Assembly (NCBI RefSeq): GCF_002099425.1
Contig: NW_018344252.1
Coordinates: 1,860,001-1,924,000, forward strand
Length of the DNA stretch: 64,000 nucleotides
Direction: 5' to 3'
Source: Phascolarctos cinereus
Lineage: Eukaryota; Chordata; Mammalia; Diprotodontia; Phascolarctidae
Each line of letters begins with the position of its first letter. The stretch's first letter is position 1. Made by a program: the position numbers and the translations under genes. Below, piece after piece: positions 20,574 to 32,219 of this stretch. The notes under the pieces are model-generated. The model saw only the letters and a program-made list of their open reading frames with translations. It ran no database searches and was not told the DNA's origin.

Positions 20574-21877
20574 GATCAGAGAGAGTTACTGTGGTGACAG
20601 GGAAGCCCAAAAAACAAACTCAGAAAAAGAAAACAAAGTCAATTCAACTTCATGCAAAGCCTCAAAAAACGTGAATTGGTCTCAAGCCCAAAAGGCATTC
20701 CTGGAAGAGCTCAAAAAGAATTTTAAAAATCAAATAAGAGAGGTAGAGGAAAAATTAGGGAAAAAATGAGTGATGCAAGAAAATAATGAAAAAAAGAGTT
20801 AACAGCTTGGCAAAGGAGGCACAAAAATCCTGAAGAAAATAACACCTTAAAAAAACCAGAATAGGCCGCATGGTAAAAGAAGCACAAAAATCCACTGAAG
20901 AGAAGAATGTCTTTAAAAAAAGAAAGCAGAATTGGCCACGGGGAAAAAAATGAACAAAAAACTACTTGAAAAATAGAATTGGCCAAATGAAAAGGAGGTA
21001 CAAAAGCTCATTAAAAAAATAATTCCTTAAAAGTTAGAATTGGTTAAGTGGAAGCTAATGATTCCATGAGACATCAAGAAACAAAATAAAAGCAAAAGAA
21101 TGAAAAAAAATAGAAGAAATGTGAAATATCTCATTGGAAAAACAACTGACCTGAAAAATAGATTGAGGAATGATAATTTAAGAATTTTTGGACTACCTAA
21201 AAGCCATGATAAAAAAAGGGGGGCCTACACATCACATTTCAAGAAATCATCAAGGAAAATTGCCCTGAAACTCTGGAACCAGAGGGTAAAATAGAAATTG
21301 AAAAAATTCATCTATCACCTTCTGAAAAAGAGCCCAAAATGAAAACTCTCAGGAATCTTATAGACAAATTCCAGATCTCTCAAGTAAAAGAAAAAATACT
21401 GCAAGCAGCCAGAAAGAAATAATTTAAGTATCAATGGAGCCACAATCAGGATAACACAAGATTCAGCAGTTTCTATATTTAAAGTATTGGAGGGCTTGGA
21501 ATATGATATTCTGGAAGGCAAAGGAGCTAGGATTAACAACCAACAATTACCTACCCAGCAAAATTGAGCCTAATTCTTCAGGGGGGAAAATGATATTTAA
21601 TGAAATAGAGAACTTTCAAGCATTCTTGATGAAAAGACTAGAACTGAACAGAAAATATGACTTTCAAATACAAGATTCAAGAGAAGCATGAAAAAGTAAA
21701 CAAAAAGGAGAAATCATAAAGGATTACATAAGGTTGAACTATTTACAGCCCTACATGAGAAGATGATACTCATAACACCTAAGAACTTTCTTATTATTAG
21801 TGCAATTAGAGTATACATAGATAAGAGAGCATGAGTGTAAATTGACGGTGGGAGGATATCTAAAAAAATAAAATTAA

Positions 21878-22017
21878 AGGGGCAGTTAGGTGGTGCAGGG
21901 GTTAGAGCACTGGCCTTGGAGTCAGGGGGACCTGAGTTCAAATCTGGCCTCAGACACATAACACTTACTATCTGTGTGACCCTGCGCAAGTCACTTAACC
22001 CCATTGCCTGGCCAAAA
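21878..22017 (+). repeat. WSINE1-like SINE in HAL1-like copy 2
   Basis: GGGGCAGTTAGGTGGTGCAG to CCCATTGCCTGGCC, followed by an A-rich tail. The A-rich duplication AAAAATAAAATTAA flanks it (about 21862-21877 and 22018-22034). It lies in the spacer between ORF1 and the ORF2 remnant. Confidence 0.9.
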
Positions 22018-23167
22018 AAAATAAAATAAAATTAAGCGGTAAAAAAGATGGATCCCCTGGGGGAAAGGGTGAAGAAAGAGGTAGAATGGTGTAAATTATC
22101 TCACACTGAAGAGGTGCACTAGAGCTTTTACAGTAGAGGGGGCTGATGGCAGACAACACTTGAACCTCACTCTCATTAGAATTGGCTCAAAGAGGGAATA
22201 ACATACTCAGTTGGGTATAGAAACCTGTTTTACCTTAAAGGGAAGCAGGAGGGGAAAGGGATAAGAGAAAATGTGAGGGGGAATTGATAGAAAGGAGGGT
22301 GGATTAGGGGAAGCCATGGTCAGAATCAAAGCATTTTTGAGAAGTGACAAAGTGAAAGAAGAGAGAAGGATAAGCAGGAAAAATAGAATACATATAGCTG
22401 TGGAGGAAAATTTACTGTAAGTTTCTCTGACAAAGATCTCATTTTTCAAATATATAGAGAAGTGAGTCAAATTTATAAGAATACATCTCATTCCCCAATG
22501 ATCAAAAGATATGAACAGAGAGTTTTCAGATGAAGAAATCAAAGCTATCTATAATCATATGCAAAAATGCTCTAAATCACTATTGATTAGAGAAACACAA
22601 ATTGGAACAACTCTGAGGTACCACCTCACACTTATCAGATTAGTTAATATGACAGAAAGGGAAAATGCCAAATGTTGGACAGGATGTGGACAAATTGAAG
22701 CACTAATGTACTGTTGGTGGAGTTACGGACTGAATCAGCCATTCTGTAGAAGGGCTATCAATCTGTGCACATCTTTGACCCAGCAGTATCACTACTAGTC
22801 TGTATCCCAAAGAGATTTTTTTTAAAAAGGAAAAGGACCAATATGTACAAAAATATTTATAGTAGTTCTTTTCATAGCGTCGAAACATTGAAAACTGAGG
22901 GGATGCCTATCAGTTGGGGAACGACTGAAATTGTGGTATATGATTGTGATGGAATTCTATTTTCATGTAATAAACAATGAAGAGGATGGTTTCAGAAAAA
23001 CCTGGGATGACTTATATGAATTGATGCAAAGTGAAGTGAGCAGAACCAGGAGAATATTGTACACAGCAACAGCAATATTGTAATGATGATCAACATAGCT
23101 ACTTTGAAAGGGTAGGAGGAAAACAGAGAAAAAGGGAGAGAAGGAGGAGAGGAGAGAGAAGGAAGAA

Positions 23168-23288
23168 GGAAGGAAAACCATTTATTAAACACTTACTGTG
23201 AGCCTGGCGCTGTGCTAAAACTTTACAAATATTAGTTGATTTGATCCTCACAAAACCTTGGGAGGTAGGCATTATCATAAGCAGGAAT
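23168..23288 (-). repeat. MIR-class SINE 3' part
   Basis: CATTTATTAAACACTTACTG, GCGCTGTGCTAAAACTTTAC, GATTTGATCCTCACAAAACC, TTGGGAGGTAGGCATTATCA. Preceded by a short GGAGA/GAAGG purine run (23115-23170). Confidence 0.75.
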
Positions 23289-23289
23289 T

Positions 23290-24672
23290 CGTGACTCCAT
23301 GCTCCTCCCCTTTCACTTTCTTCTTAATTTTCCACAATCTGGTTTTTGACCATATTATTCCACCGAGATCTGCTCCCTCCAAAGTTACTAATGCTCTCCT
23401 AACTGCCAAGTTTAAATGTCTTTTCTCAGCCGTTGGCTGCTGACCCTGTCATTCACCCTCTTCTTTTTGATACAGCTTTCTCTCGAGGTTTTTGTGGCAC
23501 TTCTTCCTCCTGGCTTTCTTCCTGCCAATCTGACTGCTCCTTCTCAGTCTCCCTTGCTAGATCTTATCCAGGTCACACTCAATAATCATGGTGCAGCTCC
23601 AGGGTTGGTCCCAGATCCTCTTCTCTTCTCCCTCTATACTATTTCACTTGGTTATCTCATTTGCTCTCGCGGATTCAATTCTCATCTCCATGCTGATGAT
23701 TCTAAAATCTTTTTGTCCAGCTCTAACCTCTCTTCTGATCTCTGGTCTTCAATATCCAGTGACTTATTAAACATGTCAGATGGGACATTCCTTTGACATA
23801 TTAAGCTCATCATGTACAAAATGGACCTCCTTAGCCTCCCCCAAGCCCTCCTGTCTTCCTAACATCCTTGTGCCTGTGGAGGGAGGGCATGGCTCTTTCC
23901 AGTCACCCAAAGGTTAGCCTAGTGATCCTCCACTTATTCTCTCTCACTCCCCAATATCCAACCAATTGTCAAGTCCTGTCATTTTTACCTTCAGGAATTT
24001 CCTCTCATGATCTGCTTCTCTCTTCTGATATTGTTCCCGTCATGGTGTAAGCCCTTATCACCGATACCTGGACTATTGACACAAGCTTTTGGCTGTCTCC
24101 CTGCCTCAAAGCTCTCTTCACTGCAGTCCATTCTCACTTAGCTAAAATACAGGTTTGGCCATGTCATCTCCCAAGTCCATAAACTTCAGGGGCTCACTAC
24201 TACCTCCAGTATAAAGTAGAAAATCCTATATTTGGCCTTTTAAAGCCCTTCCTAACCTTGCAGTCTTCTTAGACCTTACTCCCCCAAGGTATTATACTAT
24301 CCACTGCCACTGGCCTCTTGGTTGTTCTGAGCACAATGTACTCCATCCCTTGACTCTGAGCATTGACTGTCACTCGTGCCTGGAATGCTCTCCCCTGTCA
24401 TGTCCATGTGTTCTCTGGCTTCCTTCACATCCCATCTAAAATCCCATCTTCTGCAAGAAGCCTTTCCCTTCTTAATCTTTATGCCTCTTTTCTGAGATTT
24501 TTTTTCAATCTATCCCATACTAATTATTTATATATTGTTGGCAAGTTATCTTCACCATTAGCTTGTGGCCCACCTGAGGACAGTGACTATCTTTTACCTT
24601 TCTTTGTATGTCCAAAGCTTAATACAATGCCTAGCACACAGTAGGTGCTTAAAAATATTTGTTCACTGACTG
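23290..24672 (+). mobile_element. Long L2 remnant (ORF2 3' region and 3' UTR)
   Basis: About 1.38 kb in the L2 order. The RT C-terminal region is marked by the coding trace [20 protein letters not shown] and [12 protein letters not shown], the RT YADD-like context shifted between frames (GVPQGSVLGPLLF...YADDTQ in intact L2). Then come TCCAACCAATTGTCAAGTCC, TGGTGTAAGCCCTTATCAC, TACCTGGACTATTGACACAA, GCCTGGAATGCTCTCCCCTG, and a 3' end CCTAGCACACAGTAGGTGCT ending at a CTGACTGA-like repeat. Multiple frameshifts and stops. Confidence 0.85.
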
Positions 24673-24785
24673 ACCTTGGGCAAATCACTGACCTGTTTTC
24701 TCCCTCTTAAAATGAGAGGAAGAGACAGGAAGTGATTGAGGTGACCTCTAAAGTCCTTTCCAGCTCTGAAATTCTAAGGTTCTCC
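24673..24785 (+). repeat. MIR/Ther-1-class SINE 3' part
   Basis: CCTTGGGCAAATCACTGACC, AAAATGAGAGGAAGAGACAG, GAGGTGACCTCTAAAGTCC, TTTCCAGCTCTGAAATTCT. Directly abuts the L2 end. Confidence 0.7.
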
Positions 24786-25024
24786 AATTCACCTTAGGAG
24801 GAATGCCCATTTAAATTTTTAAAGTTACATCATATCTTTATTACATATTTAAAAAGAATAACAAATTGCACATAATAGATATGTGCACTCAGTTTTTCTA
24901 CTATGGTATAGAAATGTTTATTTTATTTCTTGAGTCAGAATAAAGTAAATAAAATTTAAAAAATAATAGAATTTAATAGTTCTATTAACTACTTTAAGGT
25001 TTAGATGGGAAGGCAGAGTTTTAA

Positions 25025-27796
25025 AATTTTCTAGTATTTTATTTTTCCCAATTACATGTAAGAATAATTTTAACATTTTTTTCTTCAAATTTTGAGTTCC
25101 AAATTCTCTCCCTCCTTCTCCTTCCCCCTCATTGAGAAGGCAAGCAACTTGAAATAGGTTATACACATGTAGCCATGCAAAGCACATTTCCATGTAAGTC
25201 ATTCTGTGAAAGAAAACACAGACCAAAAATAAAACCCAAGGAAAAGAAAAGTAAAGAAAAAGTATCTTTGATCTGCATTCAGGCACCACCAGTTCTCTCT
25301 CTGGAGATGGATAACACTCCTTATCATAAGTCTTACAGAATTGTCTTGGATCATTATATTGCTGACAATAGCTAAGTTATTCATAGTAGATCATCATATA
25401 ATATTGCTGTTACTGTGTAAAATGGTCTCCTGATTCTTCTCATTTCACTTTGCATCAATTCATGTAAGTCCTTCCATGTTTTTTTTTTCTGAGAGCATAC
25501 TGCTCATCATTTTTTAAAGCACAATAGTATTCCAACACAATCATATACGACAACTTGTTCAGCCATTTCCCAATTGATGGACAGCTCCTCAATTCCCAAT
25601 TCTTTGCCACCACTAAAAGAGCTGCTATAAATATTTTTGTACACATAGGTCCTTTTCATTTTTGTCGTTCATATCTTTGAGATACAGACCTAGAAGTGGT
25701 ATTGCTTGGTCAAAGGATATGCATGGTTTTATAGCCCTTTGGACATAGTTCCAAATTGCTCTCCAAAATGGTTGAATCAGTATACAACTTCACCAATAGT
25801 ACATCAGCGTTTTGGTTTTCCCACATCCCCTCCAACATTTGCCATTTTCCTTTCCTGTCATATTAGCCAATCTGATAGGCATGCAATAGTAGCTCAGAGT
25901 TTTTAAAATTTACATTTCTCTCATGAATAGTGATTTAGAGCACTTCTTCATATATCTATAGATAGCTTTGATTTCTTCATCTGAAAACTGCCTATCCATA
26001 TCCTTTGAACACTTATCAGTTGAAGAATGTCTCTTATTTCTATAAATTTGACTCAGTTTTCTCTATGTTTGAGAAATGAGGAACTCACTGTAATTTTTTT
26101 TCACAGTAATGATTACGAACTACATATTTCCTTCCACCTTATTTTCCCCATTTATCCTACTCTCTGCCTCCCTTCACCCTGTCCATTCTCAAAAGTGTTT
26201 TGCTCCTGACTTTTACCTCCCCCAAACTTCCCTCCCTTCTATTGCTTTCTCCCTTCTTTTATCATCTTCTCTTCCTACTTTCCTTTATGGTGAGATAGAT
26301 TTCTACACACAACTAAGTGTGTATATTATTCTCTCCTCGAGCCAATTTTGATGAGAGGAGGGTTCATGTGCTCCTCTCCCTGCTTCCCCCCTTACCCCTC
26401 CACTGCAAAATCTCTTTCAGGCCTCTTTCAAGTCAGGTAATTTATCCCATTCTACCTCTCCCTTTCCCCATTCTCCCAGTGCATTCTTTCTCATCCCTTA
26501 ATTTTATTTTTTTAGATAATCATACCATCACATTCAACTCACACCTCTGCTTTCTGTCTATGTATACTTTTAACTGATGTAATAATGAGAGAGCTTTTAG
26601 GAGTTATAAATATCATTTTCCTATGTAGGAATATAAATAATTCAACCTTATCAAATCCATTATGATTTCTATTTCTTCTTTATCTTTTTATGTTTCTCTT
26701 GAGTCTTGTGTTTGAAAGTCAGATTTTTTATTCAGCTCTGGCATTTCCCTCAGGAATGCTGAAAAATCCTCTATTTCATTAAATGTCCATTGCTGTGGGG
26801 CATCAACACCCCCCCCCCCCAAAGGATTATACTCAGTTTTGCTGAGTAGGTGATTCTTGGTTTTAACCCTAGCTCTTTTACCCTCTGGAATGTCATATTC
26901 CAGGCCCTCCAATCCTTTAGAAGCTTCTAGATGTGTTATTTTGACTGTGGTTTCACTATATTTGAATTGTTTTTGTATGCTTGTAGTATTTTCTCCTTGA
27001 TCTGGGGGGTCTGGAATTTGGCTATAATATTCCTGGGAGTTTTCATTTTGAGATCTCTTTCAGGAGTTGATCTATTTATATTTTACCCTCTGGTTCTATA
27101 ATATCAGGGCAGTTTTCCTTGATAATTTCTTGAAGATGATGTCTAAGCTCTTTTTTTATGATCAAGACATTCAGGTAGTCCAAAAATTCTTAAATATCTC
27201 TTCTCAATTTATTTTCCAGTGCGCTTGTTTTTCCAATGAGACATTTCACATTGTCTTATATTTTTTCATTAGTTTGATTTTGTTTGATTCTTGATGTCTT
27301 GCAGAAACATCAGCTTCCAGCTGCCCAATTCTAACTTTTAAGGAATTACTTTCTTCAGTGAGCTTTTGGACCTAATTTTCCATTTGGCCAATTCTACTTT
27401 TTAAGAAGTTCTTCTCTTCAGTGAATTTTTGTATATCTTTTTCCATTTGGCCAATTCTACTTTTCAAGGCATTCTTCTCATTAGATTCTTTTGCCTCTTT
27501 TACCATTTGGCCTATTCTGTTTTTAAGGTGTTATTTACTTCAGTATTTTTTTTTTGTGCCTTCTTTACCAAGCTATTGACTCTTTTTTCATGATTTTCTT
27601 GCATCATTCTCATTTCTCTTCCCAATTTTTTTGCTACCTCTCTTACTTGATTTTTAAAATCCTTTTTTGAGCTCTTCCATGGTCTGAGACCAATTCATAT
27701 TTTTCTTTGAGGCTTTGGTTGCAGGAATTTTGACTTTGTTGTTTTCTTCTGAGTGCGTATTTTGATCTTCTTTGTCACCATGGTAACTTTCTATTG

Positions 27797-27879
<83 letters not shown>

Positions 27880-28574
27880 GCTGTTGTCTACTCATTTTCC
27901 AGCCTGTTTCTTGACTTTTAACTCTAAACTAAACTGGTGCTCTGCTTCCCAAGCTGTTTTCAGAGACAGTTCTGAGGACCTGTAAGTTTTTGGCCCTTCC
28001 AAGGTGGTATGATCTAGGGAGATACGTATTTACTACTCCCCTGTACTGTGCTTGGGTTTGGAGTTACCACAAGCACTCTTTTCAACCTTGGAACCATGAC
28101 CAAGGCTCATGCTCCCCCATGGCCACAAGCTCTACTGCACTAGTGCTCATCTTTGCATTGAGACTAAGATCCAGGACTGCTGCCCAGATCCAAGTATAGG
28201 CAATGCACCAAGTCCTGCTCTTGCTGCTTGCAAAGGGAGCCCTGTAAATCTCTTTATTGTCTGATCCTTTTTCCACTTGTGGGTTGAAAGGTCTAGAAGC
28301 TGCCACTGTTGCCACTGATTCAGTCATCCTGAGGTCTGCCCCTGATTTGCTGGGGCCCTGTCTTCACTGGTGCTCCTTGAGGTAGACTGTGCTTTTCTTT
28401 TCCCCAGTGCAACAGACCTTTCCTGCTGACCTTCTAGTTGTCTTGGGCTGGAAAAAGTGTTTCATTTTGTGGGTTGTGTCACTCTAGGGTTAAGTCATTA
28501 TTTAAAAGTATTTGATTGGGTTTGGGTGAGGTTTCAGGCAAGTCCCTGCCTTTACTCCGCCATCTTGGCTCCAT
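25025..28574 (-). mobile_element. HAL1-like LINE copy 3, nearly full length
   Basis: Best-preserved copy. The 5' end is at 28574 (GCCAAGATGGCGGAG-type start). The 5' UTR runs to about 27785. ORF1 starts at the ATG at 27781 (ATGGTGACAAAG) and ends at 26688, about 364 codons with disruptions. It encodes several tandem heptad-bearing repeats (about 27300-27660), an RRM-like part and a C-terminal domain ending in QTQDSRET. A spacer of about 680 bp follows. Then only the ORF2 C-terminus remains (25455-26010): MCTKIFIAALLVVAKNW and VLEYYCALKNDEQY match the end of L1 ORF2p, and CWRGCG gives the Cys-rich motif. The 3' UTR ends at about 25025. TTTTAAAAT occurs on both sides, a possible short target duplication. 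Confidence 0.88.
27799..27863 (+). repeat. (TA)n inside HAL1-like copy 3
   Basis: About 32 TA units followed by a T-run (27864-27880). It lies about 18 bp 5' of the ORF1 start codon in element orientation. Confidence 0.97.
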
Positions 28575-28579
28575 TTTTA

Positions 28580-29985
28580 AAATGTCCTACTTATGTCAGA
28601 CTCTATCTAGTAAAGTTATGTTTTTACTTTTTTTGTGGAGGAGCAGACTCACTCATTTTTGCTTTTGTATTGGTGTGTGGAAATCAGAGTGGAATCCCAT
28701 CTGATCTGATGAATGGCTTGTGGTTCCATTTATTGTCTCTACTAGGGCATGGAATGCATATTCATTCTCTTTCCTCTTTGATCTCTTCCAGGGCAACCTC
28801 TAGAGTCAATGAAAGATCCAGTGAGGGTTAAACATCTCCCCCCATCAGTTTTGTTAAATCAGGTTTTTTTTTTTTAATTTCAGAAAGGTGACCCATTGGG
28901 AGACTCTGAGGTCCCATGAATGGTAACATAGACTTACTCAAGAGAAGAGTTGAGGACTCAGAGAATATTATCAAGAATCCAGATGCCAATGATCTTGTGA
29001 CTTAGTTATCACTGCAAACCTTTCCATGTCCTCTGTGCCCAAGATCTCAGGAAGTTCATAGCACAGTCTAGCATACATGTATTTCCTGAGGATCTTATCA
29101 ATAAAGGGGAACCCAGAGATCTACAGGGAAAGAAAAGTCATGACAGCCCCCAGAGCTCTACTTCTTGGTCATACAACAGTGTCATTTGGCTCTTTGGTTC
29201 AACTGGACTTAACACACACTAGCAGCCCAGATATTCTGCTTTCCCCCTATTTTCATCTATTGTCCATAAGCAGCCTCAGAGCTATCATCTGCATAGGATC
29301 CTTTGCTGTCCCTCAGACTCAAGCTGTCCTGGCTACCTTCATGTGTGCCACAGATTTATTGTTTTCTAAATATACTTATCTCTTCTTGGACTTAACAGGG
29401 TTCTATGACTACAAGTGCTAACACATCTAGAATAGAAGGCTCAGAAAAAAAAAAAGCTCTCTAGGGACCCATGAGCATGATTCAGAGGGAAAGCCACCCA
29501 GGTCACCAGACTCTCTGTGCAAACACTGTTTTGCTAGAAAAATATCTCAGGGAAAAAGTCTTGAGGAAAGGCATTCTAAGTGGCCTTTTTCCAGAGAGCC
29601 TTTTTCACTGCTGCAGCCCAACTCAGAACATGAGGTGCTACTGATGTATGCATTTCTAACTGTCAATGCAAGGTTATGTGATATATCAAGCTGAAATTAT
29701 AGTTATTTATTGTATATTGAACTGCAAGAGCAGCACTCATTTTTTTTTTGGGTGTGTGTGTGCTTTTTTCCTAGGCAGAAGAAACACTTGTATTAAATTT
29801 CATTTATTGTAACTGTTTTTTTTTTTGTTTACATGTTGGGTTAATAGTTTTCTTTGAGGCATAGACACATAACTTCATAGCTTATGTGTTGAAAAATCAT
29901 TAGCTTTTAAAAAAATTGATTACATTTTTGCAAAAGGCTCCCTCCTCTTATACCACCAGCTCCAACACCACCATCCTCACTCTAA
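28580..29985. other. No recognised feature
   Basis: About 1.4 kb of unique-looking sequence. The plus frame at 29077-29421 (114 codons) has hydrophobic stretches but no motif I can assign. Homopolymer runs occur at 28864, 29739 and 29817. Confidence 0.35.
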
Positions 29986-29999
29986 AATAATAGTAACTT

Positions 30000-30560
30000 C
30001 TTCCAAGGTCATTCTCAGAATAATTATTAGTATCTGAACTGGGCAGACTGCCCACTCTAGGATAATTGGCACTTCCTCAGATCACTGACTGTATGGCTTT
30101 CTCAGGCTAATTATAAGAATCTCTCCATCATGGCTTTCCCGTCACATAACTGGTACCTACATCTGGGCCTTCTGAGGGTCACACTAGGCTAAGTTGCCCA
30201 CAAAACCAATTATAAGTTCATCAAAGACTGTCCACACACAGCCTTGCCAATTATTGCTCCTACAGCTTCATGGAAAATTTTAAAATCTGGTATATACTGA
30301 CAAGTGACATCAGAATCAAAACTTTGTCTCTTAAGCAAGTACTTCCATCTAGCCACAGATTCACTGCTGCCAAAGACTTGTCCTAAAACTTTCTCATGAG
30401 TGCTGGTGCTTACGTTGTTATATTGAAAGCTGGGAGAAAATGAAGAGCTCACCAATCCTGGAGAATGACCACGTCCCTCACTTGGCAGCACCTGTTTGAG
30501 GTGACCAGGAGCTCTAGGAGTTTGTGCACTCCAAGTGCTGGCCATCCATTTAATATCCAG
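30000..30560 (-). pseudogene. Possible decayed coding sequence of unknown origin
   Basis: A 111-codon minus frame (30545-30210) starts MASTWSAQTPRAPG and contains QYNNVS, GQVFGSSESVARWK and FDSDVTCQY. After its stop, another frame continues with coding-like text such as SSDTNNYSENDLG near 30040. Composition and the shift between frames look more like a decayed host coding sequence than like a repeat. I do not recognise the protein. A CAGGTAAGT donor-like site lies upstream on the same strand (about 30606-30614). It could still be chance. Confidence 0.25.
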
Positions 30561-30959
30561 CTACCTGTAAGGCATTCTTCAACACATCTCATTCAATTAT
30601 GTGGGACTTACCTGTAAGCTTAGAGAGCATTTGCTGCTAAATGTTGGGGAGTTGATAAAAGGTTGAATGAAATACCTTTCTAATCCTTGGAAGTAGTCTT
30701 ATGAACAGAGGACAGATTGATACTGTTAAAAGGCCTATTGGTGCCAATGTCTCCCTGCCCCCCTCACAGCTCAGTCTTCCTGAACATTCTGAGAGCTTCT
30801 ATTCCAATTTACTTTGGCAAATGATGTGATTGTGGTTAAAGAAATGTAATTTAGTAATTACACGTATTCTGGTATTAATTTTCTTCTCATGTAAAATGCA
30901 GGGGTTGGGCTAGATAAGTTGTAAGACTACTTCCAACTTTAATAATAATTATGAATCTA

Positions 30960-31113
30960 TTATATATATGTATGTGTATATATATATATATATATGCATG
31001 TAATATAGATTCATAGATATATATACACACATACCATAGATTAATACACACAACATATATATCATAGATAGTTCATGTATATTATATCATATGTAATATA
31101 TATATATATATAT
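30960..31113. repeat. TA-rich imperfect microsatellite
   Basis: Runs of (TA)n with TATG, CACA and GATA interruptions. It ends directly at the left edge of the SNW1 pseudogene. Confidence 0.9.
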
Positions 31114-31533
31114 GTTCAATGCACTGGCCATTCCAGTGGATGTGGAGGGAAAAATTAAATACAATGCAATTACTCATTAGGGACAATCAAAAGGCAAGGT
31201 TATTTATAACAAGCACACTGACCTGGTTCCCAAAGAAGTTAAAGATGCAGATGACCCAGACTTGCAAAGACTTGATGAAGAAGCCATTAAAAAGATTACA
31301 GAAAAGACATGGGTAGCCCTAGGGAAATCTGAGTTTCAGAAGGTTGTTGTAGCTATACCAGTTTGAGCTCCAGATAATCTAGCTGTAGCACAGTATACTG
31401 AGTACACACCATCTTAACAAGAAGTGGCTTTCAACTCTGGAGCTGAGCAAAGAGTTATTTGGATGGTGGATATGTGGTCAGATTCAATGGAGACCCCAAG
31501 ATTCAAAATTAATAAGAAATTTAGGGATACATA
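31113..31533 (+). pseudogene. SNW1P: SNW1 (SKIP) processed pseudogene, internal fragment
   Basis: SNW1/SKIP is a nuclear spliceosome component and transcription co-regulator. One uninterrupted reading frame of about 138 codons matches residues of roughly 85-220 of the 536-residue vertebrate protein. It reads NALAIPVDVEGKIKYNAI, then VPKEVKDADDPDLQR, EEAIKKITEKTWVAL, VAFNSGAEQRVI and finally TPRFKINKKF. I see no indels in frame but three premature stops (in ITH*GQSK, PV*APDN, PS*QEVAF), so it is non-functional. Both N- and C-terminal parts are missing. It is bounded by a TA-rich tract on the left and (CA)n on the right, so no poly-A tail or target duplication is visible. Crossing about 135 codons without intron sequence supports a retrocopy. 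The symbol with P is a label for the parent gene, not an official name. Confidence 0.93.
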
Positions 31534-31566
31534 ACACACACACACACACACACACATACACACATA
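31534..31566 (+). repeat. (CA)n microsatellite
   Basis: About 15 CA units with one TA interruption, at the right edge of the SNW1 fragment. Confidence 0.92.
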
Positions 31567-31629
31567 GATTTGAAAATTACTCTAAATAATTAAAGAAAAG
31601 TTGAGCATGTAAGAGATATGGCTGGATAG

Positions 31630-31700
31630 ACAAGAATCACAGAATCTCAGACCTGGAAGGAACTTTAGCAGCTAGCAGGTTCAGCTCTTATCAGAGATAG
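31630..31700 (-). repeat. MIR-class SINE fragment
   Basis: ATCTCAGACCTGGAAGGAAC then TTTAGCAGC: the 3' segment of the CORE-SINE in reverse complement. Short and old. Confidence 0.5.
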
Positions 31701-31954
31701 AGATCCTTTCATACCATGCTGGACAAAAGGTCCATCTCCATCAGGCTTTTGAATTGAAGACTTCCATTGATCAGAACTCATTACCTGCCATTTCAACCCA
31801 TTCTCTTTCAGGACACTTCCAATTGTAGGATGTTTTTCTTTTCTCAAACTTGAAATCCCTCCTCCCCCACTTTTTTTCCTTCAAATTCTACCCAGTGCTT
31901 GTAGTTCTGCCTTCTGGGGTCAAACAGAACGACATTAATTTCATTTTCAAATGT

Positions 31955-32219
31955 TAGCTTGTCAATTAGTCAATGAGCATTTATTAAGTCCTTACTACAT
32001 GCCAAGGCATTATGCTAAGTCTTGGGGACACAAAGAAGGGCCAATGATAGTCTCTGCTCTCAAGCACCTCAGAGCCTAATGGGGGTGACGACACACAAAC
32101 AACTTTGCACAAACACATTCGATACAGAATAAATTGCAGATATTCTCAGAAGGAAGGAGCTAGAACAAGAGAGACTAGGAAAGGCTTCTTGCAGGAGGTA
32201 GGGGTTAAGTGAGACTTAG
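31955..32219 (-). mobile_element. L2 3' region, part 1 (interrupted)
   Basis: AATGAGCATTTATTAAGTCC, CATTATGCTAAGTCTTGGGG, GAGCCTAATGGGGGTGACGA, AAACAACTTTGCAC, GACTAGGAAAGGCTTCTTGC, ending in GTGAGACTTAG. The consensus continues at 32563. Confidence 0.85.

Larger units (their letters stand above)
19785..23110 (+). mobile_element. HAL1-like LINE copy 2
   Basis: Non-autonomous L1-lineage element. The 5' end carries AGCTAAGATGGCAGAGTAAA (19793-). The 5' UTR runs to about 20590. ORF1 spans about 20590-21691 with stops. Its repeated GQLEK/KNxLKxRIGQ-type coding repeats (20700-21060) give a coiled coil. Then KNRRNVKYLIGKTTDLKNRL..DNLRIFGLPKS shows the RRM-like domain, in pieces, and KILQAARKK then IRITQDS the C-terminal domain. 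After ORF1 there is a non-coding spacer of about 0.66 kb (once the SINE at 21878-22017 is removed). Then comes only the C-terminal part of ORF2 (22511-23060: CSKSLLIRETQI, CWTGCG, YCWWSY). No endonuclease or RT is present. The 3' end is cut at about 23110 before a purine run. Confidence 0.85.

Noticed and set aside
23416-23796. 126-codon plus frame with a coding look
   Set aside because: Lies in a degraded L2 remnant. The coding look comes from the old L2 ORF2 end and is broken by frame changes.
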